Origin: Pseudomonadota bacterium
GTDB lineage: Bacteria > Myxococcota > Polyangia > GCA-2747355 > JACKDQ01
Reading direction: 5' to 3'
Length of the DNA stretch: 7,325 bases
NCBI GenBank assembly: GCA_030591195.1
Contig: JAUVBO010000112.1
Location: 1 to 7,325 of the forward strand
Shown: piece after piece, positions 1 through 4,501 of the stretch
Numbering within the stretch: position 1 is the first letter of the stretch
How the letters are laid out: each line of letters begins with the position of its first letter
The notes under the pieces: model-generated
Told to the model about the DNA's origin: nothing
Database searches by the model: none
The model's input: the letters and a program-made list of their open reading frames with translations, nothing else
Translations under genes and position numbers: made by a program

Positions 1-293
1 CCCTCGACCAGCTCCATCACCAGGTAGCGCAGGGCGTTTTCCTTGCCCATCCCGACGACGCGGCCGATGTTCTTGTGCGACAGGCCGGAGGCCTTTTCTA
101 CCTGGGCCCGTAGCTGCTCGACGACCGCCTCGCCGCTGAGGAGATCACTGGCGAAGACCCGGATCGCGATCTGCTTGGCGGTCTTGAGGTCGTTCGCGAG
201 GTAGACCTCTCCGAGTCCCCCGGAGCCGAGGAGCTCGCTGAGCTCGAAGCGCTTGCCGATGACGGTGTTGGGGGGCAAGGTCTCGGAGGTCAT
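1..293 (-). CDS. Hanks-type serine/threonine kinase-fold protein, N-terminal fragment; possible pseudokinase
   Basis: This is the first 97 codons of a protein kinase domain that runs off the left edge of the window. The glycine-rich loop is intact (LGSGGLGEVY, about residues 22-31), followed by strand beta-3 (IAIRVF, 42-47), helix alpha-C, the HKNI segment (73-76, usually HPNI) and the hinge-like YLVMELVEG. In active bacterial Hanks kinases the beta-3 motif reads (V/I)A(I/L)K; here the Lys position is Arg45. The alpha-C Glu position, placed by spacing from the HPNI-like segment, is Gln64. The nucleotide loop is therefore kept while the Lys-Glu salt bridge is gone, which suggests a pseudokinase or a weak enzyme. 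The HRD and DFG motifs lie outside the window, so this is unproven. The ATG at 293 was chosen because GGGAG lies 8 nt upstream; an in-frame ATG at 317 has a poorer site. The gene lies downstream of, and in the same direction as, the large TPR gene, 174 bp away. Confidence 0.88.
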   Translation of the reverse strand, partial: MTSETLPPNTVIGKRFELSELLGSGGLGEVYLANDLKTAKQIAIRVFASDLLSGEAVVEQLRAQVEKASGLSHKNIGRVVGMGKENALRYLVMELVE

Positions 294-301
294 CGATGCG
301 G

Positions 302-306
302 CTCCC
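302..306 (-). promoter_or_regulatory. Ribosome binding site deciding the kinase start
   Basis: On the minus strand this reads GGGAG and lies 8 nt before the ATG at 293. The alternative in-frame ATG at 317 has only scattered purines upstream, so this site favours the shorter protein. The alternative would add eight residues without changing the kinase fold. Confidence 0.45.
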
Positions 307-402
307 ACTCGCGTCATCTCGTTCTCACAAGGGTCTCATCAGGGCGCTGGCGTCTCGCACGATGGCTGAATGTCTCGCTGCGCGGTGATGACCCGGGGCC
401 CA

Positions 403-419
403 GATCGGCGACACCGATC
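403..419. repeat. Perfect 6-5-6 inverted repeat upstream of the kinase gene
   Basis: GATCGG and CCGATC are perfect inverted arms around a 5-nt loop (CGACA). The repeat lies just downstream of the weak promoter candidate at 428-456 and about 110 bp before the kinase start. It could be an operator or a leader hairpin. It has no T-run on either strand, so it is not a canonical intrinsic terminator for the TPR gene that ends at 468. A 6-bp repeat can arise by chance in GC-rich DNA. Confidence 0.4.
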
Positions 420-427
420 GACCACAA

Positions 428-456
428 ATGGTAATGGACTCGCTGGAATTGCGCAA
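428..456 (-). promoter_or_regulatory. Weak sigma70-like promoter candidate for the kinase gene
   Basis: On the minus strand TTGCGC (451-456) is separated by 17 nt from TACCAT (428-433), matching the -35 and -10 consensus at 3 and 4 of 6 positions. It sits in an unusually AT-rich patch in the 174-bp gap between the TPR stop and the kinase start. It would give the kinase its own promoter in addition to any read-through from the TPR gene. This is a pattern match only. Confidence 0.22.
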
Positions 457-467
457 CGGCGGTGTCC

Positions 468-3400
468 CTACCGCTGGCGGATCAAGGCGCGAATCCGCGC
501 GGCGTCGGCCGCCTTCGGCGAGAGCCGCAGGTAGGTGCGGAAAGCCCGCCGGGACTGGTGCCGCCACTTTCGCTTGGCTCGCAGGACATGGCCGAGCTCC
601 CGGTGGGCGGCGGCAAGCATCGGATCGCGGGCGACGGCCTGGCGGAGGCACCAGATCGCTCGCCTGGTATCCTTCCGCGCGATGTGGACCCGCCCGAGCT
701 CGTAGAAGGCGATGGCGGGCGCGTCCTTGTTCTTGCAGGCCTCGAACAGCAGCTCCCCGGCGCGGCTGGTGGCCCAGCGATCACCGCGAGCGAAGGCTCG
801 ACCGAGCGAGATCATCGCCTCGGTGGTCCGTCCCCGCTGCTTGCTGCGCAGGTAGTGCCTGATCGCCTCCTTGCCAACCTTCAGCGCTTTCTTGAAGCGT
901 CCCAGTCGGGCATAGGTATGGGCGAGGGACAGCAGCAGCCGTGGGTCGTGGGGGCGGACCTTCAGCGCCCGGGCGAAGAACCGGCGCGCTAGCCGGTTCT
1001 TGCGCCGGGCACCCTCGATCTGGCCGAGGGCAACCATCGCCTCGGCGGAGCGCGGCTCCCGGCGCAGCGCCGCGGAGAAGTGGCGCCGGGCCTCGTCGAG
1101 CTTACGGTCAGCCAGCGCGACGTGCCCGGCGAGCAGCGTCATCGCCGTGGCGGGCTTCGCCCCTCGGGGCGAGAGCTCGAGCAGAGCGCGGGCCTTGTCG
1201 GGAAGCCCGAGGTCGAGCAACACCCGGCCGATCCCGGAGAGGATCCGGGGCCCATCGGGCTTGCGGGCGAGCGTCTCGTCGAGCAGCGTCCGCGCCTCCG
1301 TGTCGTGCCCGATGGCGACGAGCCCCTCAGCCAGGCGCAGCTGGGCGGGGGCCGAGTTGGCGTCGACCTCGACGGCTCGGCGCAGCAGCTCAACGGCTCG
1401 ACCGAGGCGGTTGTGCTGGGCGTGAGCGGCGGCGAGGGCGACGAGGGGCCCGGCGGGATCGGGGAACGGCGCCGCGAGCAGGTCGGTGACCCGGATGCCG
1501 ATCGCCTCGTGGGCGCGCTTGAGCTGCGCCAGCGCGCGGCCGGCGTCTCCGCGGGCAAGCGAGCGCAGACCATCCAGGTAGCTCCACAAGGCCGTCTGCT
1601 TGTCGAATCGACGGATCAGGTTGGAGGCTGTCTGGGTGTCCGCATAGCGCAGCGACGCCTCGACGCAGGCCACCTGCGCTCGTGGCCCGGCGGGGGCCTT
1701 GGTGCGGCAGAGCTCGATTAGGCGTGGCTGATCGTTGAGCGCATCGGCACAGCGCACGGCGAGCGCCGCTCGCCAGCGCGCCGCCCGCGGATCCCGCAAG
1801 CGGTCAGCTGGCAGCCGGTCGAGCAGTTCCTGCGCGCCGTGTGGTCTGCCGAGCTGGAGCAGCGCGCGGATCTCCCACAACGTCGCCTCGCTGCGATAGC
1901 GGCTGATCCTCGGCCGGGCGAGGGAGATGGCCTGGTAGGCCTGCGCCACGTCGCCCTTGGGCGCCAGCTGCCAGATCGCCGATAGCCAGGCCGCCTCGGA
2001 GTTGTTCGGATCGAGGCGGGCGGCTTGCAGCGCCACGGCCACCGCCTTGTCGTTCTTGCCCGCCTGTCGGGCGGCGTAGCCGATGAGCAGGGCGATGCTC
2101 GCCCTCAGTCGCGGGACGTCACCCGCGAGAGCAACCAACTGCTTGAGGCGGGCTGGAGTGGGCGGTTGGCGCCCCTCTTGAATCTCGAGCAGCGCTCGCT
2201 CGATCTTCACGCCGCCGTGGTCCGGTGCGAGCTTGTTCGCCTCGTCGAGCAGGGTGCCGGCGGGCTTGGCCTCCCCGCGCAGGCGGGCAAGGTGAGCGCC
2301 GGCAAGCAGGATCGAGACCGCCGGCGTCGCGCTCTTGCGCTCGGCGGTGAGCAACCGCTGAACCGTCTGTTCCTCCCCGCGCTCGATGGCGATCCGCAGG
2401 CGCGCGAAGCGCAGCGGCCAACCGCCGCGATCAGGGGGGATCCCGGCTATCTTCGCGCGCGCCGCCTCCGGGTCGCCATCGAGCAGCGCCGCGGCGATCC
2501 GCGCGGCGTAGACGGCGTCTCCGCTCCCCCTCACTCGGTCGATCCCGGCCGCGACCTCAGCGCGCTCGCCGACACCGAAACCTGCCCAGAGCTGGGTCGC
2601 CACCAGCGCCGAGGCGGCGCGCAGGCGCAGGTCCTCGCGGTGCTCGGTCGCCAGCACGGCGAGGTCGTGCCTGGCCTGTTCGTAGTCGGCCTTGCGGTCG
2701 GTGCGTGTGGACTCGAGGATCGTGTCGACCCGCGCGAGCATTGCCTGGTGGCGATGGTGCCGCTGGTAGAAATACCCGATGGCAATGCCCCCGCCGAGCA
2801 GCATCACCAGCCCGGTCGTCCAGATGACCCAGCGTCGTCCGCGTGCCGGAGCCTGCTGGGGCAGCATCACCATCGCCGAGTTTTCTTCGCGGGGGGGGGC
2901 AGGCTCCAGGGCGCTGGTATCCGCGGCGGGCCCGGCGCGTTCCCCCGGTGGGAAGAGGTCGCGTTCCCCCGCCTGGCTGGGATCGTGCTCGGGTAGGGGA
3001 TCCCCAGCGAGCGCGTCACCCGCGAGGCTCTCGTCGTCCGGGTAGGGCGGGAGCCCTCCTCCGGACAACTCTCGGAGCGGTGGCGGATCCTCCGCGGCTG
3101 GTGGATCGGTCGCAACGTCAGCAGGGCGTCCGACCAACGGGCTCGGCGGGGCGTCCGGGTGCGGGATCGGGTTGAGGGGCATCGGCGTGGCGTCGAAGGC
3201 GTACCGCCCATTGGGAACGGCGCGATCCGCGGGCTCGGCTGGTGTCGACAGGTCGAACAGGGAGGTCGCGCTGGTGCGTTGGCCCACTGGGCGCACCCAC
3301 GGCCTCACCAGCGCCTTGCGCTCGGCAGCCCCGGGGCGTGCCTCGCCGAGCGAGGCCAGCAGGGTTCCTGCCTCGTCGTCCCCCGGATCGAGGTCGACCG

Positions 3401-3740
3401 CCTCGCGGGCCAGGCGCCGCGCCTCCGGCTCGCGGCGAGCGTCTAGGAGGATCCCGGCCCAGACCACCCGCATCTTGGACGAGTTGGGGTGGCGGGTCAG
3501 GGCGCTGCGGTAGACGATCTCGGCCGTCTCGTGGTCGCGGGACTGGCGCAGAGCCCTGAGGTAGGTGACCGCGCCATCCTCGAAGTCGGGGTTGACGTCG
3601 AAGCCCGTGCGGCAGATCCGCAGCGCCTCTTCGAGGGCACCCTCCTCGAGGTATCGCTGGGCCAGAATCGCGTAGGTACGCGAGCCCGGCTGCCGCTTGA
3701 CCGCCTCTTGGAGTTGGTCCAGCTCAGCCTTGTTGCTCAC
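468..3740 (-). CDS. Single-pass membrane TPR protein with a cytoplasmic TPR head and a large periplasmic TPR solenoid
   Basis: A 1090-residue protein in three parts. Residues 1-135 are TPR-like helical pairs (for example LAQRYLEEGALEEALRICRT). Residues 140-300 form a low-complexity linker rich in Pro, Asp and Ala. A hydrophobic helix at about 304-325 (WVIWTTGLVMLLGGGIAIGY within it) is preceded by RGRR and followed by a QRHHRH stretch. From about 340 to the end are degenerate and then clear TPRs, clearest at about 765-1080 (for example LGQIEGARRKNRLARRFFAR). There is no N-terminal signal peptide, and the Arg residues before the helix suggest N-in topology, with about 760 residues in the periplasm. 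TPR arrays bind partner proteins; no catalytic domain was seen. The GTG start has AGAGG 4 nt upstream (3745-3749). The open frame extends to an ATG at 3806, but that extension is Gly/Arg-rich and lacks TPR character. A same-strand kinase-fold gene follows, so a signalling or assembly scaffold is inferred. The exact role is unknown. Confidence 0.93.
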   Translation of the reverse strand: MSNKAELDQLQEAVKRQPGSRTYAILAQRYLEEGALEEALRICRTGFDVNPDFEDGAVTYLRALRQSRDHETAEIVYRSALTRHPNSSKMRVVWAGILLDARREPEARRLAREAVDLDPGDDEAGTLLASLGEARPGAAERKALVRPWVRPVGQRTSATSLFDLSTPAEPADRAVPNGRYAFDATPMPLNPIPHPDAPPSPLVGRPADVATDPPAAEDPPPLRELSGGGLPPYPDDESLAGDALAGDPLPEHDPSQAGERDLFPPGERAGPAADTSALEPAPPREENSAMVMLPQQAPARGRRWVIWTTGLVMLLGGGIAIGYFYQRHHRHQAMLARVDTILESTRTDRKADYEQARHDLAVLATEHREDLRLRAASALVATQLWAGFGVGERAEVAAGIDRVRGSGDAVYAARIAAALLDGDPEAARAKIAGIPPDRGGWPLRFARLRIAIERGEEQTVQRLLTAERKSATPAVSILLAGAHLARLRGEAKPAGTLLDEANKLAPDHGGVKIERALLEIQEGRQPPTPARLKQLVALAGDVPRLRASIALLIGYAARQAGKNDKAVAVALQAARLDPNNSEAAWLSAIWQLAPKGDVAQAYQAISLARPRISRYRSEATLWEIRALLQLGRPHGAQELLDRLPADRLRDPRAARWRAALAVRCADALNDQPRLIELCRTKAPAGPRAQVACVEASLRYADTQTASNLIRRFDKQTALWSYLDGLRSLARGDAGRALAQLKRAHEAIGIRVTDLLAAPFPDPAGPLVALAAAHAQHNRLGRAVELLRRAVEVDANSAPAQLRLAEGLVAIGHDTEARTLLDETLARKPDGPRILSGIGRVLLDLGLPDKARALLELSPRGAKPATAMTLLAGHVALADRKLDEARRHFSAALRREPRSAEAMVALGQIEGARRKNRLARRFFARALKVRPHDPRLLLSLAHTYARLGRFKKALKVGKEAIRHYLRSKQRGRTTEAMISLGRAFARGDRWATSRAGELLFEACKNKDAPAIAFYELGRVHIARKDTRRAIWCLRQAVARDPMLAAAHRELGHVLRAKRKWRHQSRRAFRTYLRLSPKAADAARIRALIRQR
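2891..2899. repeat. Homopolymer run of nine G (C9 on the coding strand) inside the TPR gene
   Basis: A run of nine G on the plus strand, read as C9 in the coding direction, encodes part of the Ala-Pro-Pro stretch (about residues 281-283) in the linker about 20 residues before the transmembrane helix. Slippage here would shift the frame before the membrane anchor and remove the whole periplasmic half. The run is long enough to be a possible mutation hotspot, but it also fits the GC-rich composition of the linker. Confidence 0.85.
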
Positions 3741-3744
3741 CTGA

Positions 3745-3749
3745 CCTCT
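3745..3749 (-). promoter_or_regulatory. Ribosome binding site fixing the GTG start of the TPR gene
   Basis: The minus strand reads AGAGG, then 4 nt, then GTG at 3740. This is the best Shine-Dalgarno-like match in the divergent spacer. It supports the GTG start over the in-frame ATG at 3806, whose extra residues do not resemble the protein body. Confidence 0.55.
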
Positions 3750-3779
3750 GCCGCTCGGTTTGCCGTGTAGATGCCTCCC

Positions 3780-3796
3780 GCGTCGGCCGTCGACGC
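3780..3796. repeat. Perfect 6-5-6 inverted repeat in the TPR gene leader
   Basis: GCGTCG and CGACGC are perfect inverted arms around a 5-nt loop (GCCGT). It lies 39 bp upstream of the GTG start of the TPR gene, inside the leader predicted from the promoter candidate at 3818-3845. It has the same geometry as the repeat at 403-419 but a different sequence. It could be a leader hairpin or an operator, or chance in GC-rich DNA. Confidence 0.35.
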
Positions 3797-3817
3797 CCGA
3801 AGCCACCCGTTCCCTCG

Positions 3818-3845
3818 ATTACCACACCGGCGAGCGGATACGCAA
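3818..3845 (-). promoter_or_regulatory. Candidate promoter for the TPR gene
   Basis: On the minus strand TTGCGT (3840-3845), a 16-nt spacer and GGTAAT (3818-3823) resemble a sigma70 promoter. A TG dinucleotide sits in the extended -10 position (TGTGGTAAT). Matches to consensus are 3 and 4 of 6. It would place the transcript start about 70 nt before the GTG codon. It shares the 177-bp divergent spacer with the plus-strand promoter at 3882-3910, so the two units could be co-regulated. Confidence 0.28.
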
Positions 3846-3881
3846 GGGCTGTTCAACGAAATCCCCTGGAAGCACGCAGCG

Positions 3882-3910
3882 TTGACGAGTTCAGTTGATG
3901 GGGCTACGAT
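3882..3910 (+). promoter_or_regulatory. Sigma70-like promoter of the exported-protein/HD operon, predicted to give a leaderless mRNA
   Basis: TTGACG (3882-3887; 5 of 6 to TTGACA), an ideal 17-nt spacer, and TACGAT (3905-3910; 4 of 6 to TATAAT). The -10 hexamer ends 7 nt before the A of the ATG at 3918, which is where transcription normally starts. The mRNA would then begin at or within a base or so of the start codon. This agrees with the lack of a Shine-Dalgarno sequence at normal spacing: the only purine run, GGGG at 3900-3903, is 14 nt away and inside the promoter spacer. Confidence 0.6.
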
Positions 3911-3917
3911 TCCAGCG

Positions 3918-4493
3918 ATGCAAAGACAATACGTCGTGCTCGTGCTGGCCGCCACAACGATGCTCAGCCTCGGGTCGGCCTGCAAGTGTCGCCAGGAGTC
4001 CCGCCAGCCCGTCGTGGCGCCGGTCCCGGTCGCGCCCAGAGTCTCTCCCGTGGGCAACCGGCCGAGCTCGGTCGTCGTTGACCCGCTGGCCTCGTTCCGT
4101 GCCGACGCCGCGGCGGACGCCTCCAAGCCTGATGCCTCGCCGCGCGTGACCAAGCCGGCGCCGGTGGACGCCGCCGTGGCTCGCGGTAGGACCGACGCCC
4201 AGGTCGCCGCCGAGCGTGCTGCTCGCGCCAGGGCCACCACCGAGAAGGCCGTCGACGCCGGCCTGAACCAGGCGAAGGGCCGTTTGCAGGCCTGCTTCCG
4301 CCAACACGGCGCGTCGTCCGGCGAGGTGAAGATCCAGCTACGCCTGCGGAGCGGCTACGTCACCACCGCCGGGGTTTCCGGGGTCGGCGGGCCGGTGGCC
4401 ACTTGCCTCGACGGAGTGTTGAGGGGACTCAAGTTCTCCGGGGTTGCCAACCAGTCGGCCACCATCGATCGCACGTTCAAGTTCGCGCGCTAG
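3918..4493 (+). CDS. Exported, possibly lipidated protein with AgmX/PglI-like C-terminal domain
   Basis: A 191-residue protein. It opens with an export signal: MQRQY, a hydrophobic core (VVLVLAATTMLSLG), then SACKC. Cys22 could be lipidated, but Gly stands at -3 where a lipobox normally has Leu, so cleavage by signal peptidase I at GSA is the alternative. Residues 28-115 are a Pro/Ala/Asp-rich linker. Residues 116-191 resemble the AgmX/PglI C-terminal domain common in myxobacterial envelope proteins: KGRLQACF at the start, a GEVKIQLRLRSGYVTT strand pair, CLDGVLRGLKFSG, and a closing IDRTFKFA strand. The two Cys (126 and 163) sit where this family often has a disulfide pair. The fold is TonB-like and is thought to mediate protein contacts in the envelope. 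The ATG at 3918 was chosen over an in-frame extension because it starts the signal sequence. It precedes the HD gene by 8 bp, so they are probably co-transcribed. Its own function is unknown. Confidence 0.85.
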   Translation: MQRQYVVLVLAATTMLSLGSACKCRQESRQPVVAPVPVAPRVSPVGNRPSSVVVDPLASFRADAAADASKPDASPRVTKPAPVDAAVARGRTDAQVAAERAARARATTEKAVDAGLNQAKGRLQACFRQHGASSGEVKIQLRLRSGYVTTAGVSGVGGPVATCLDGVLRGLKFSGVANQSATIDRTFKFAR

Positions 4494-4501
4494 TCCAGAG
4501 C

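Noticed and set aside
403..419. Intrinsic terminator for the TPR gene
   Set aside because: The stem is only 6 bp and no T-run follows on the minus strand.
428..992. Two overlapping plus-strand open frames (428-862 and 462-992) over the 3' end of the TPR gene
   Set aside because: Their products are low-complexity, lack start signals, and sit opposite clear TPR repeats.
2025..2996. A 323-codon open frame on the plus strand, antisense to the TPR gene
   Set aside because: It lies wholly within the TPR gene, its product has no recognisable domain and an Arg/Gly/Ala-rich composition, and long antisense frames are expected opposite GC-rich genes.
3741..3806. N-terminal extension of the TPR protein to an in-frame ATG at 3806
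   Set aside because: The 22 extra residues are Gly/Arg/His-rich, and the GTG at 3740 has a good AGAGG site 4 nt upstream.
3771..3917. N-terminal extension of the exported protein to an in-frame ATG at 3771
   Set aside because: It would bury the signal sequence 49 residues into the protein and would run across the promoter at 3882-3910.
4403..4501. N-terminal extension of the HD protein to an in-frame ATG at 4403
   Set aside because: It would overlap the AgmX/PglI-domain coding region by 91 bases and add a non-hydrophobic stretch before the first TM helix.
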